64,000 nucleotides of DNA from Chitinophaga flava (GCF_003308995.1 NZ_QFFJ01000002.1:1674001-1738000); one strand, 5' to 3'; positions 52,218 to 62,310 are shown, counted from the first letter of the stretch. Made by a program: numbers and translations. Notes: generated by a model not told the origin, from the sequence alone.

Positions 52218-53393
52218 ATGACGAAGATAAAACACTTCCTGGCCGTGGCTGCGCTGGTATGGAGTTTGGGCTCCTGCAGCAAGGTGGAATATACGAAGGT
52301 CGATAAGCCTGCCTATCTGCGTGTATTCAATGATTTTAATACAAAAATCGGGGTAGAAAATAAAGATGAGCAGAAGCCTTTTATGTGTATGCTGATCGAC
52401 CCGAAATTTGATGAGAATGGTGTGCCTGTTGGTGCCGCCATTAAAGGCGACTTCCTGGACAAGCGGGATCGTTATGCCCCTCCGTATCCTTCACATATCG
52501 GAAGCAGTACCAGCAAAAGAAATCCGGAGTATCCGGGTAAGGAGAATGTGCCTGCAGGCCCCGTGCTGAATGGTTTCGATCTGTCCAGCTGGGCGCAGAT
52601 CCCTTCCGGTAAACACCGCATCATCTTCTATTACAGACCCATGAACGAGATTCCGTTCTTTGAGCTGGAACCGGCTATTCGTAAGAATGTAGTAGTGGAT
52701 ACTACGCTGGAACTGGGGGTAGAAGAGATTTATACGATGCATGTAATGCAAACAGATTTCAAAACAAAATCCAGGGGTATCATCGTTCGTAAAGAAAATT
52801 TCCATCTTCTTCCGCTGTCTGATTCTATGGTGTATGTGAACTTTTACAACTATAGCGCTGACGGTTTCTGGAATGCTAATAGAAGTGAGAAGTCCGATAA
52901 TTTCGAAGATGGGGTAATGCGCTACGGTATCCGGGATGATGTAAATATCTGGATGTCGCTTTGTAAGCCAGGCGGATGGACTACGCTTCCCGGTTACAGG
53001 TATGCTTACCTGGGGCAGATGAAAAGAAGCATAGGTAACGGTGTAGCTCCTTACTACAGTTTTCCGCTGTTTGCAGATACAGCTTCCAACCGCATTACCA
53101 CTGATATCTGGCAGCGTTTCACCTTGCTGGTACCGGGGCTTGATCCGGAAAAAAATCCTTACGGCGACAGGGATTATGATCCTGATGGGCAATATGGTTT
53201 GTTGGCGCTATATGGAAATGGTACCCGGCAAAATTTTGAGCGTGGTGGTCTGTTTCTGCCCAGTATGATTGTTAACATTCATTCCGGCACTTATAATCCG
53301 CGTTCATTCGCTACCGTGAATACCATCGAAGTGGTGAATGGAACTGCCTACCTGACTACGATTCAGCGCAGGTATCCCAAACCGGTTTATTGA
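52218..53393 (+). CDS. Lipoprotein of unknown family in the receptor locus
   Basis: The 391-residue lipoprotein (lipobox SLGSC, Cys20) starts five bases after the previous stop, suggesting tight co-translation. After KPAYLRVFNDFN, which resembles the opening strand of the upstream DUF4397-like units, no domain is recognised. Notable blocks are IPSGKHRIIFYYRPM, MVYVNFYNYSADGF and RQNFERGGLFLPSMIV; it is rich in Tyr, Pro and Asn. It is probably a partner of the preceding lipoprotein at the outer membrane. Function is not assigned. Confidence 0.7.
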   Translation: MTKIKHFLAVAALVWSLGSCSKVEYTKVDKPAYLRVFNDFNTKIGVENKDEQKPFMCMLIDPKFDENGVPVGAAIKGDFLDKRDRYAPPYPSHIGSSTSKRNPEYPGKENVPAGPVLNGFDLSSWAQIPSGKHRIIFYYRPMNEIPFFELEPAIRKNVVVDTTLELGVEEIYTMHVMQTDFKTKSRGIIVRKENFHLLPLSDSMVYVNFYNYSADGFWNANRSEKSDNFEDGVMRYGIRDDVNIWMSLCKPGGWTTLPGYRYAYLGQMKRSIGNGVAPYYSFPLFADTASNRITTDIWQRFTLLVPGLDPEKNPYGDRDYDPDGQYGLLALYGNGTRQNFERGGLFLPSMIVNIHSGTYNPRSFATVNTIEVVNGTAYLTTIQRRYPKPVY

Positions 53394-53426
53394 TCACCGT
53401 CCTCTTTCAATATAAAAAGTAACATA

Positions 53427-54476
53427 ATGCTTAAATATATTAAATCCTGCCTGCTGATAGCTTTACTGCCTGTAATGTTTACCGGCTGTAAGCATGATGA
53501 ACTGACGGTGCCTGATACCGGGGAATCTTACCGGCACGCAGGAGATTTTGTTAAAAATAATTACGACCTGCAACTGTTCAATGCTGCCCTGGAGTACACT
53601 GGTCTGGCAGCAGACATGAACGGAGAAGGGCCTTTTACATTGCTGGCGCCAAACAACGCCGCTTTCAATGAGCTGGGTATTACCCGTGCGTCAGATTTTC
53701 AACGTCTTAATAAGGATAGTCTGAAACAGGCCATGCAGTATCATATTCTCAATCGCAGGCTGCCTGTAAACGAGATTCCTTCTAATGGGGTGGATGTAAG
53801 ATATCTTAATCTCGCCGGGAAAGAGGTGTATCTGACCTTTGCTACTTCGCCGAACAATTTGTTTGTAAACGGTTCTTTTGCTGTCAAGAAAAATGTGGTG
53901 CTGGCAAACGGCATCCTGTACGTGATGGATAAGGTGATGAAATATATACCTGGTACGGTGCAGCAATTTCTGGCGGCGCAGCCGGAATACAGTGTGTATG
54001 TGGTTGCCCTTAAACAAAGTGGATTATGGGAGCAGCTGTCAGGAGCAGGTCCGTTTACTGTTTTTGCACCAGACAATGCGGCGTTGGAAAGACAGGGCAT
54101 TACCATGGAAACGCTGCCTGCCTATAATTCAGACAAGTATGTAACGGCAAGACTTTTCGGTATGTATATACTACCTGGAAGAAGCTTGTTCCTGACTGAT
54201 TTTCAGGCATTGTATGCTATCTATGGCACGGCATCATTACAGGCAAAGATCGCCAACGACAATTTCATATACCGGCTAACGGCCACCAAGAATACCTACA
54301 TGCTGGCGCCCACAGAATATTCTTTTGCTTACATCAATCCGGAAAATCCGGCATTAGGTAGTCTGGGAACCGTGTACGGTAACACCTCCCGTAAAAATGA
54401 CAATCTCACCAACAACGGTATTGTTCACTATCTGCCTGATCTGGTGATCAAGCCGAAGGAGGCATTAAAGAAATAA
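53427..54476 (+). CDS. Fasciclin (FAS1) domain lipoprotein 1
   Basis: The 349-residue lipoprotein (lipobox FTGC, Cys21) has two FAS1 domains, about 40-165 and 175-345. FAS1 H1/H2 hallmarks are visible: GPFTLLAPNNAAFNELG with AMQYHILNRR in the first, and GPFTVFAPDNAALERQG in the second, whose YH motif is replaced by LFGMYIL. FAS1 domains mediate binding to proteins or glycans at cell surfaces. It is first of three consecutive FAS1 lipoproteins, 33 bases after the unknown lipoprotein and 21 before the next. Confidence 0.9.
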   Translation: MLKYIKSCLLIALLPVMFTGCKHDELTVPDTGESYRHAGDFVKNNYDLQLFNAALEYTGLAADMNGEGPFTLLAPNNAAFNELGITRASDFQRLNKDSLKQAMQYHILNRRLPVNEIPSNGVDVRYLNLAGKEVYLTFATSPNNLFVNGSFAVKKNVVLANGILYVMDKVMKYIPGTVQQFLAAQPEYSVYVVALKQSGLWEQLSGAGPFTVFAPDNAALERQGITMETLPAYNSDKYVTARLFGMYILPGRSLFLTDFQALYAIYGTASLQAKIANDNFIYRLTATKNTYMLAPTEYSFAYINPENPALGSLGTVYGNTSRKNDNLTNNGIVHYLPDLVIKPKEALKK

Positions 54477-54497
54477 TTAGTTCAAAAAGCTATTGAT

Positions 54498-55730
54498 ATG
54501 AGACGTATCATATTTTTTATACTCGCTTTTGTGGGGTTGATCATGGCCTGCAGGAAAACAGAATTTCAACGGCCACCGGTTGGTGAAAAGGTACCGTATG
54601 TAGAGACTGCTACCAGCGATTTCAACACCCTTCTGGAGAGATCAACACAGAAATTGTTTTATGCTGCCTGGAAGAGAAGCCATATAGATTCTCTCCTGAA
54701 AAGTTTGGGTAGCGGGGTGCGCTTTACCATCCTGGCGCCGGATGATGCGGCCATGACGGCTGCTGGTTTCACCGCAGACAAAATTGCTACTGCAAAAGTG
54801 GCTGATCTGGATTCCCTGTTGCTTTTTCACGTCATGTCTGAATATGTTGATTCAGCTACATTAATTGGACAGCAAGGTAATGTGCGTCACAAATCTCTGC
54901 TGAGAGACAGGACCATTAAAGAGACAGTAACGCGGCTGGGTTCCCAAGTGCCTTTTCCGGAGGCATATGCTTACAAATTGTATCTCGGCGTGGCAACGGA
55001 TGGATCGTTGCTGATCAATGGTAAAAAAAGTGGCAAGATAACACCGGTGTATGCCCGGAATGGGGTCATTTATCCGATCAATAAACCACTGGTACGTCCA
55101 AATAAAACCGTCATAGATGTTATCAATACGGACCCGCGCTTTTCCATATTGTCAGGTCTTTTAAAGGCTATGGATAGTAAATGGGAAGAAGTTAGTTATG
55201 GTTGGTTTGAAAGAAATCAATATGCGGGCCTGGGTATCGAGGGGGGTGATATTGTTTCAAACGATGCTTTTTTTGCGCCTACCAATGAGGCGTTTAAAAA
55301 GGCTGGTTTCAATTCCGTAGAAGACCTGATGACTTTAAATGAGCGTTCCATGCCATACCTCGATGAAGACTTGGGGGAGATGCGCAACGGGTTGTTTGTC
55401 ACTGATTCTTTGCTGGCATATTCCCGGTGGGGCCGGATGTACTCGCCCAGGAGCTCTAATGGTGGAGGTTCCGGAGTACCAGCCATGTTCTGGTCCAACG
55501 ACCTGAATAACGCTATGCTCAGCACTTTTGCCTTGGTTACCAGTGGTAGTAATGCAGTGCCCATTTACTTTATGACACTGGATTTTGGTACCAATGGAGA
55601 ACAAATTACGGTGAAGGTAAAAGGCAGCAGCCATGCTGCAGCAAATATAGTGGAAGCAGATATACCAACGCTGCAGGGACCATTTCATGCGGTAGATAAC
55701 CTGATTCTTAGCGATAAAGTTAAGTTCTAA
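54498..55730 (+). CDS. Fasciclin (FAS1) domain lipoprotein 2
   Basis: The 410-residue lipoprotein (lipobox LIMAC, Cys18) has two FAS1-like domains. The first (about 40-190) has VRFTILAPDDAAMTAAG and LLLFHVMSEYVD; the second (about 215-405) has SNDAFFAPTNEAFKKAGF and ends with a divergent H2 region (TLQGPFHAVDNLIL), reminiscent of the usual G.IH.ID.VL end. It is larger than its neighbours because of inserts in the second domain. Its stop TAA overlaps the ATG of the next gene by one base. Confidence 0.85.
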   Translation: MRRIIFFILAFVGLIMACRKTEFQRPPVGEKVPYVETATSDFNTLLERSTQKLFYAAWKRSHIDSLLKSLGSGVRFTILAPDDAAMTAAGFTADKIATAKVADLDSLLLFHVMSEYVDSATLIGQQGNVRHKSLLRDRTIKETVTRLGSQVPFPEAYAYKLYLGVATDGSLLINGKKSGKITPVYARNGVIYPINKPLVRPNKTVIDVINTDPRFSILSGLLKAMDSKWEEVSYGWFERNQYAGLGIEGGDIVSNDAFFAPTNEAFKKAGFNSVEDLMTLNERSMPYLDEDLGEMRNGLFVTDSLLAYSRWGRMYSPRSSNGGGSGVPAMFWSNDLNNAMLSTFALVTSGSNAVPIYFMTLDFGTNGEQITVKVKGSSHAAANIVEADIPTLQGPFHAVDNLILSDKVKF

Positions 55731-56731
55731 TGAGAAAGTTTAATATCAATATAAAAGCCCTGGCGGCCTGTGGTATCCTGTTGCTGACTGCTGCCAGCTG
55801 CTCTAAGGATAAGGATGTACAACCGGCAAAAGACAGCAACAGGGTTGTACAGGTGCTGGCGGATAACTTCAACCTCTCTATCATGAGCACCGTAGTAGGT
55901 CGTTCTAATCTTCGCAGTGAGCTGAATGAGGCTGGTCCTTTCACCGTATTTGCACCTTCTGATGAAGCATTTGCGAAATCCGGCTATGGTACCCCAGTAT
56001 CGGTGTTAAGTGCACCGGTGACGTTGATTGGCTCCATTGCCGCCTATCATACTGTAGAAGGTAACTACGACCTGAATAAAATGCCTTTCCTGTTTAATCA
56101 GGAAATCACTTCCCGCGGTGGAAAGCTCTTTGTGACCAAGTGGGTTAAAGGTAAAGATACCGTGCTGACGATCAATGGCAGTCGGCTGCTGGCCTCCTCC
56201 ATCAAAGCTTCCAACGGACAGGTCCAGGTAATTGACCGCATGCTGCAGCCTTATTTGTACGGGACTATAGGAGATGCCATTGCGGCGGAATCCTCCCTGA
56301 CCCTTTTCTGGCAGGCCATTCAACGTGCCGGCCTGGTGGAACTGCTGAACGGGAAGACGCCTGTTACCGTGTACGCCCCCAGTAATACCGCCATGATAAG
56401 CAAGGGATACACCACCGTGGAAGCGATCAACGCCGTGCCTGTAGCAGAGATTGCCGCTTTCGCAAAATATCACATTGTAGCAGATCGCCGCTTTGTGAAT
56501 GACTACATCCTGACAACAGCTGCCGGTAAAACTACTGCTACACAGGGGATGCTGGATAATAACTCCGTTGCTGTAAAGCTGATTCCGGATTTGCAGAAGC
56601 CAGGCGCCTTCACTGGCATCAGGCTGAGAGGCCCCGGCAACAATACGGATGTAAATCTGCTCAAACAGGATGTGATTGCAGGTAACGGTGTGTTGCATAT
56701 TGTTGACAACACCTTACGCATCACGCAATAA
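55730..56731 (+). CDS. Fasciclin (FAS1) domain lipoprotein 3
   Basis: The 333-residue lipoprotein (lipobox TAASC, Cys24) begins at the A of the preceding stop (TAATG overlap). Its two FAS1 domains are the most regular of the three: GPFTVFAPSDEAFAKSGY with IAAYHTVEGNYD and VIDRML in the first, and TPVTVYAPSNTAMISKGY with FAKYHIVADRRF and GVLHIVDNTL in the second. The three FAS1 lipoproteins are diverged in sequence, so they are old duplicates with probably separate ligands. The Oar-like receptor follows after 27 bases. Confidence 0.9.
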   Translation: MRKFNINIKALAACGILLLTAASCSKDKDVQPAKDSNRVVQVLADNFNLSIMSTVVGRSNLRSELNEAGPFTVFAPSDEAFAKSGYGTPVSVLSAPVTLIGSIAAYHTVEGNYDLNKMPFLFNQEITSRGGKLFVTKWVKGKDTVLTINGSRLLASSIKASNGQVQVIDRMLQPYLYGTIGDAIAAESSLTLFWQAIQRAGLVELLNGKTPVTVYAPSNTAMISKGYTTVEAINAVPVAEIAAFAKYHIVADRRFVNDYILTTAAGKTTATQGMLDNNSVAVKLIPDLQKPGAFTGIRLRGPGNNTDVNLLKQDVIAGNGVLHIVDNTLRITQ

Positions 56732-56758
56732 TCATCATAGATATTTAAGATCTCAGAC

Positions 56759-59700
56759 ATGCAAGTTTTTACATTTAAACATATACACTTCTTCTTACTG
56801 CTGCTGATGCTGCCTTTTGCGGTACTGGCGCAGGAAACAGGCGGTGGCCTTACCGGTAAAGTACAAAACGCAAAAGGAGAGGCCTTGCCAGGCGTGACGA
56901 TTATTGCCGTCCATGGCCCGTCAGGAACAAAGTACCCGATCATCACAGATAACGCTGGGCGCTACCGTATCAACGGAATGCGTATCGGCGGCCCTTATAA
57001 GGTAACCGCTACCATGATGGGTATGGAGCCTCAGGCTATTGAAAATATTACCGTGAAGCTCGGAGAACCGCAACTGCTGAACATCACGCTGGCAGATCAA
57101 AGCACCAAACTGGGTGAGGTAGTGGTGAAAGGAACAAAAGCGGGGCCGCGTGCCAATAACTTTGGCGCGGGTCAGAATATCAGCAGGCAACAGCTGAACA
57201 ACATGCCCACCGTGAACCGCAGCATACAGGATATTACCCGTATGGTGCCACAGGGTTCGAAAGATAACAGTTTTGGAGGTACCAACTTCAGGTATAACAA
57301 CGTAACGATTGATGGGGCCATCAATAACGATGCGATCGGCTTCAGCCCTTCCAGTGGTGGACAGAGCGGTACCAGTGGGCAGCCCGGTAGCAGCACCCGT
57401 ACCAACCCCGTTTCCCTGGATGCTATCGAAGATATGCAGGTATACCTCGCACCTTACGACGTGAAGATCGGTAACTTCACCGGAGGCAGCGTAAATGCCG
57501 TAACCCGTAGCGGTACCAACACTCTCACCGGTTCCGTATATGCCTATGGCCGCAACGCAGCCATCACCGGAAAAGATAAAGTGGGAACACTTGGTAAAAT
57601 GAACAGCGACTTTGAAGATTATCAGGCAGGTATCCGCCTCGGTTTCCCGATCATCAAAAACAAATTATTCTTTTTTACCAACGAAGAAATTACACGCCGT
57701 ACCGAACCTACACAGCTGATGGCCGGTAAAGATGAAACCAGCCACATTCTCAGCGCTGCCGATGCAGACGCTATCCGCAACGAAACGATCAGCCGCTATG
57801 GTAATATCTTCGATCCGGGAACAGCAGGCAGTTACAATACCAACTCCAGGTCAACCAAATTCTTTAACCGCCTGGATTGGAACATCAACGACCGCCATCA
57901 GTTATCGGTACGTAACAATACCATCACTTCCAGCGCTGTACATATGGACCGCGACCAACAGGATTTCCGTTTCAGCAGTATGGCATTCAAACAAACCAAC
58001 AACCAGAGCAGCACGGTACTGGAACTGAAAAGCCGTTTCAACAATGCCTTCAGCAACAGCTTTGTAGCAGGTTACAGCACCGTTCATGATTACCGCGATC
58101 CACTCAGCGACCCTTCGCTGCCACAGGTACAGATCATGGGCCGTACTCCCGGTACTACTATCTATCTCGGTACTGATCGTGAAGCGTCTATCTTCAATAT
58201 GAAACAACGCACCATTGAAATCAGCGATAACGTAACACTCACAAAAGGGAAACATACTTTCCTGTTCGGTACGCACAATGAGCTGTATCATATCGACTAT
58301 GGTTTTGTGAACAGCTGGAATGGGAGGGTAGACTACCTCAGCATTGAGGACTATCTCCACAACAATCCTTACCGTGTTCGCGGCAGCTATAACTATGTAA
58401 ACAATAATCGCGATTACATCCGCGCAAATCCGGGTGCAAGGTTTAATATCAGCCTGCATAGCGTGTATGTGCAGGATGAAATCCAGGTAAATGATAAACT
58501 GAAACTGATGCCGGGTTTACGTGCAGATTATACCTGGTTGCCGGAAAAGCCTGCGTTGAGTGAGAAAGTAACTGACTCACCTGCTGATCCTTACTTCGGT
58601 TCTACCTATACCTATACACCGCTGAGCCGTATCGGTAATAAGTTTTTTGATAAGGTTAAGATTTCACCACGACTGGGCTTCCGTTACGACTGGATGGGCG
58701 ATCAAAGTCTGATCCTGCGTGGTGGCGCTGGTTTATTCACTGGCCGTATACCTTTCGCATGGATTGCCTATGCTTATTACAATAACGGTATCGGATATGG
58801 TTCGTTTGATCAGCGTGCAGACCAGAAGCCTTTCGCTCCCGGTTCAGACGCCATCAAACCGGGGCCTGACGGTATCGCCGGCTTCATCAAAGACAATGGG
58901 ACTATCATCAATAACCCCAACGCAGGAAAAACGCAGGTGGACCTGGTAGATAATAATTTCTCCATGCCACAGGTGCTGCGTACCAGCCTGGCTGTGGATT
59001 ACACTACCCGCAATCAATGGAAATTCTCTGTAGAAGGTATTGTGACGAAAGTGCTGAAAGATGTATTCTTTCAACAGGTAAATATCAGCGATAATCCAAA
59101 ATATTATGGTTACGATAAAAACCATGAGCAGCCTGTTTATTCAGGTACCATCAACCCGGCGTTTTCCAATGCTTATCTGTTGAGCAATACCACCAAAGGT
59201 TTCCGTTATAATATAACTGGTACCATTACCAAAACATTCCAGTCCGGACTGTATGTATCTGGTAGTTATACTTTCGGAAAAAGTAAAGACATGTTCAATG
59301 GTATCCGTAACTCTATGGAATCCAACTGGCAGCTGAATCAGGCGCTGAGCCCTAATAATGCAGCGCTGGCGTATTCCAACTTCGATATCAGACATCGTGT
59401 AGTCCTCAACGTTAACTACAGAAAACAATGGAATAAAGTGCTGGTGACTAATCTGGGGCTGTTTGGTACCGCGCAATCCGGCAGTCCGTTTACCTATGGT
59501 ATTGTAAACAACAGTGTGCAGGGGCTGCCGCAACAGGTGAGCCTGGCCTACATACCCACAGCAGAGGAGGCGGTTAAATTCTTCCGCGATGCGAATGGTC
59601 AAACGGCTGAACAACAGGCGGCAGCATTTAATGCCTACGTAGAAGGTAACGACTACCTGCGTACCAGGAGGGGATTGTTTACAGAAAGAAATATGGGGCG

Positions 59701-60019
59701 TACACCATGGAATATCCAGGCAGACCTGCACATTGCACAGGAGTTTCATATTCCTGCCCTGAAAACGCATTACATCACTATCACTGCCGATATCATCAAT
59801 TTCACCAACATGCTGAATAGAAACTGGGGACGTCAATATTTCTCTCCCAACACGTTCAACAGTACTGCTTCTGTAGGGCTGACACCTACGCTGTATCCGC
59901 CGGCGCAAGGCAAAGAGGGGTATCCTGTTTACAATTTCGCTGATCCGGGTAAAACATATTCTATCGATTACTTCGGTTCACGTTATCAGATGCAGCTGGG
60001 TGCACGCTATACTTTTTAA
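56759..60019 (+). CDS. Oar-like TonB-dependent receptor
   Basis: The 1086-residue outer-membrane protein has a signal peptide (about 1-23, ending AVLAQ), then a carboxypeptidase-regulatory-like domain (GLTGKVQNAKGEALPGVTI, residues ~30-115). A plug opens GEVVVKGTKAGPRANNFG and continues LNNMPTVNRSIQDITRMVP and NFRYNNVTIDGAINND, characteristic of Oar-type receptors. A barrel follows, ending GARYTF. It lacks an STN domain, so it transports or presents a substrate rather than signalling. No SusD partner is present; three FAS1 lipoproteins precede it and an IPT/NHL lipoprotein follows after 25 bases. Confidence 0.9.
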   Translation: MQVFTFKHIHFFLLLLMLPFAVLAQETGGGLTGKVQNAKGEALPGVTIIAVHGPSGTKYPIITDNAGRYRINGMRIGGPYKVTATMMGMEPQAIENITVKLGEPQLLNITLADQSTKLGEVVVKGTKAGPRANNFGAGQNISRQQLNNMPTVNRSIQDITRMVPQGSKDNSFGGTNFRYNNVTIDGAINNDAIGFSPSSGGQSGTSGQPGSSTRTNPVSLDAIEDMQVYLAPYDVKIGNFTGGSVNAVTRSGTNTLTGSVYAYGRNAAITGKDKVGTLGKMNSDFEDYQAGIRLGFPIIKNKLFFFTNEEITRRTEPTQLMAGKDETSHILSAADADAIRNETISRYGNIFDPGTAGSYNTNSRSTKFFNRLDWNINDRHQLSVRNNTITSSAVHMDRDQQDFRFSSMAFKQTNNQSSTVLELKSRFNNAFSNSFVAGYSTVHDYRDPLSDPSLPQVQIMGRTPGTTIYLGTDREASIFNMKQRTIEISDNVTLTKGKHTFLFGTHNELYHIDYGFVNSWNGRVDYLSIEDYLHNNPYRVRGSYNYVNNNRDYIRANPGARFNISLHSVYVQDEIQVNDKLKLMPGLRADYTWLPEKPALSEKVTDSPADPYFGSTYTYTPLSRIGNKFFDKVKISPRLGFRYDWMGDQSLILRGGAGLFTGRIPFAWIAYAYYNNGIGYGSFDQRADQKPFAPGSDAIKPGPDGIAGFIKDNGTIINNPNAGKTQVDLVDNNFSMPQVLRTSLAVDYTTRNQWKFSVEGIVTKVLKDVFFQQVNISDNPKYYGYDKNHEQPVYSGTINPAFSNAYLLSNTTKGFRYNITGTITKTFQSGLYVSGSYTFGKSKDMFNGIRNSMESNWQLNQALSPNNAALAYSNFDIRHRVVLNVNYRKQWNKVLVTNLGLFGTAQSGSPFTYGIVNNSVQGLPQQVSLAYIPTAEEAVKFFRDANGQTAEQQAAAFNAYVEGNDYLRTRRGLFTERNMGRTPWNIQADLHIAQEFHIPALKTHYITITADIINFTNMLNRNWGRQYFSPNTFNSTASVGLTPTLYPPAQGKEGYPVYNFADPGKTYSIDYFGSRYQMQLGARYTF

Positions 60020-60044
60020 TAAAAAATCTATAACATCCTGACAG

Positions 60045-62231
60045 ATGAAAAAGATCATCACATATTTATTCAGTCTCGTGCTGATGGTATCTATTGGTTT
60101 GATGGAAGCCTGTAAGAAGAACGACCAGCCAATAGCAATACCCCTTGCTGTCAGCAGCTACTACCCGAACAGTGGCAACGCAGGCACGCTGGTAACCATT
60201 CTGGGTACCGGCCTGTCGGCAAAAGGGAAGGTTATGTTTGGAGATAAGGCAGCTGAAATGCTGAACTTCAACGACACTTCCCTGGTGGTACGCGCACCGG
60301 AAAACGGGCAGACAGGCAAACTGACTTTTGTTACTGCTGATAAAACCATTGAGATCGGCAACTATACATACCAGAGCCTGAGTGTTCACGGCTTCTTCCC
60401 AATGAACGGCTCTTCGGGTATGCAGATAAGGATCAGTGGAGAAGGGTTTGGCAATACAAATTCCCCTGCTGAAGTGACCATCAATGGTATCAGCGCGAAT
60501 GTTGTGAGTGTTAGTGATACGCTGATTGTGGCAGAAGTGCCGGAGAAGGCTGGTAGTGGCCCTGTAAAGGTAGTGGTGAATGGAAAGACATCTTCCGGTG
60601 CAAACTTTCGTTTTCAGTCGGTTACGGCGATCAAACCACTCACTGGTGGCGTCGGTACTAAAGTGACCATATCCGGCGAAGGTTTTGATGGCGCAATAGC
60701 CGGCAACATTGTTGATTTCAACGGTAAAGCGGCGAAAGTACTGGAAGCTTCAGCTACTAAACTTGTGGTGGAAGCGCCTGCAGGCGTAGCAAGCGGACCG
60801 GTAGCGGTTACCGTTAACAATCAGAAAACAATAGGTCCGGCGTTTACATTAGTACCGCCGCCTACTATTGCGTCTGTGACGCCGTTGAGCGGTCCTAAAG
60901 GTCTTGATATGACGATCAATGGTACTAACTTCAGTACTTTTCCTGATGAAAACATAGTAACGATCAATGGTACCACCGTTCCGGTGAAAACGGCTACTGC
61001 TAACAAACTTACGCTGATACTTCCTGGTGGAACCGGCGATGGTAAAGTGAATATAGCTGTGAATGACCAGAAAGTAGAGGGTCCGCAGTTTAGAGATCAG
61101 AATCTGGGTATCACGGTGGTAAACCCTGCTACCGGTCTTGCAGGTACGAAAGTAACCATCACCGGTGCCGGTTTCAGTACCGTAGCAGCTGAAAATATTG
61201 TGACCTTCAACGGCGTTCAGGCTACCGTGGAAAGCGCCACTGAAACATCCCTGATAGTCACCACTCCAGCCAGTCTTACTTCCGGTCAGTTGGTCGTAAA
61301 ACGCGGCACATTGGAAGCACAGGCACCCAATGAGTTTTTCCGAGCGGGAGTACAAACATTGTTTGGTGGCCCGGGAACGGGTAGCTTTATCAGCTATACA
61401 TCCACCAGTATTGCGGTAGATTCCAAAGGGAATGTATATGTGGCCAGTCGTTCTGACGCCACGATTCGTAAAATCACGCCTGATGGTCAGGATGCTATCT
61501 GGACAGGTACGCTTAATGTTTTTGGTAGCAAAAACGGCACGCTGGCAGAGGCAACCTTCGGTAGCATCAACAGTATTGTGATCGATGCAAATGATAACAT
61601 GTATGTATCTGAAAGCGGTTCCAGTAATAATATCAGGAAGATTACGCCAGCGGGTATTGTTTCTACCTGGAAAGCAGGCCTGAGCTATTCAGGACAGGTA
61701 TTCCTGAATAAGGCTGGTGAAGTATACATTACACAGATGTATTACGGTATCCTGAAAGTGCATGCAAATGGTGCCACAGAAAAAATATTTGGCGCCACCG
61801 CTTCAGATGTTTGCCGCCCTACCATTGACTGGGCAGGTAACATCTATTTTCTCAACGATGACTATAACCCGTATTTATCATTGGTTCCCCCTGCAGGAGC
61901 TGCTATCATGCAGTATATTGGTCAGTCATCCGACGGTTACCAGGATGGTCCGCGTTCGTCTGCCCTATTGGGTTCCGGCCTGTCAGGTACCCTGCTTGAC
62001 CTGGAAGGAAATTTGTTGATTTGGGATAAATGGAACTATAGTATCCGTAAATACACCCTCGGCAATGGAGAGGTAACTACGATGATGAAAGCCACAAGTG
62101 GTTACCAGGACGGTAGCTTTGATCAGGCAAAATTCTCTGCAGGCATTGGCGGTTTGGCTATGGGTAAAGATGGCAGCATCTATGTACTTGATATCAATAA
62201 CGCCGCAGTGCGCAAGTTATTCCTACGATAG
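60045..62231 (+). CDS. IPT/TIG and NHL-repeat lipoprotein
   Basis: The 728-residue lipoprotein (lipobox LMEAC, Cys23) has five IPT/TIG Ig-like domains, each marked by P..G..GT.VTI.G.GF and V.VPA/EAPAG: about 34-110, 112-190, 195-270, 273-350 and 352-430. From ~435 an NHL-type beta-propeller follows: SIAVDSKGNVYVASRSDATIRKI (key residues), SIVIDANDNMYVSESG, GLAMGKDGSIYVLDINNAAVRKL. IPT-NHL lipoproteins are common partners of Bacteroidota TonB receptors that bind polysaccharides, so it may take the substrate-binding role here. It ends the locus; a terminator lies 44 bases after the stop. Confidence 0.88.
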   Translation: MKKIITYLFSLVLMVSIGLMEACKKNDQPIAIPLAVSSYYPNSGNAGTLVTILGTGLSAKGKVMFGDKAAEMLNFNDTSLVVRAPENGQTGKLTFVTADKTIEIGNYTYQSLSVHGFFPMNGSSGMQIRISGEGFGNTNSPAEVTINGISANVVSVSDTLIVAEVPEKAGSGPVKVVVNGKTSSGANFRFQSVTAIKPLTGGVGTKVTISGEGFDGAIAGNIVDFNGKAAKVLEASATKLVVEAPAGVASGPVAVTVNNQKTIGPAFTLVPPPTIASVTPLSGPKGLDMTINGTNFSTFPDENIVTINGTTVPVKTATANKLTLILPGGTGDGKVNIAVNDQKVEGPQFRDQNLGITVVNPATGLAGTKVTITGAGFSTVAAENIVTFNGVQATVESATETSLIVTTPASLTSGQLVVKRGTLEAQAPNEFFRAGVQTLFGGPGTGSFISYTSTSIAVDSKGNVYVASRSDATIRKITPDGQDAIWTGTLNVFGSKNGTLAEATFGSINSIVIDANDNMYVSESGSSNNIRKITPAGIVSTWKAGLSYSGQVFLNKAGEVYITQMYYGILKVHANGATEKIFGATASDVCRPTIDWAGNIYFLNDDYNPYLSLVPPAGAAIMQYIGQSSDGYQDGPRSSALLGSGLSGTLLDLEGNLLIWDKWNYSIRKYTLGNGEVTTMMKATSGYQDGSFDQAKFSAGIGGLAMGKDGSIYVLDINNAAVRKLFLR

Positions 62232-62274
62232 AAACACTTTATTGCATAGCAAATTACATTCGATAAATGGTAAG

Positions 62275-62310
62275 ACCCTGTCTGTTCTCAGACGGGGTTC
62301 TTTAATTTTC
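62275..62310 (+). terminator. Terminator of the receptor/fasciclin locus
   Basis: ACCCTGTCTG (62275-62284) pairs with CAGACGGGGT (62289-62298), 10 bp with one G-T wobble and a 4-base loop, followed by a T-rich tail. Confidence 0.75.

Noticed and set aside
50479..53393. SusD-like role for the two lipoproteins after the STN receptor
   Set aside because: They are beta-sandwich proteins with DUF4397-like openings, whereas SusD is helical with TPR units; no SusD motif is present.
59141..59908. 255-codon minus-strand frame
   Set aside because: It is antisense to the Oar-like receptor barrel and its composition (His/Arg/Ile-rich) is typical of a shadow frame.
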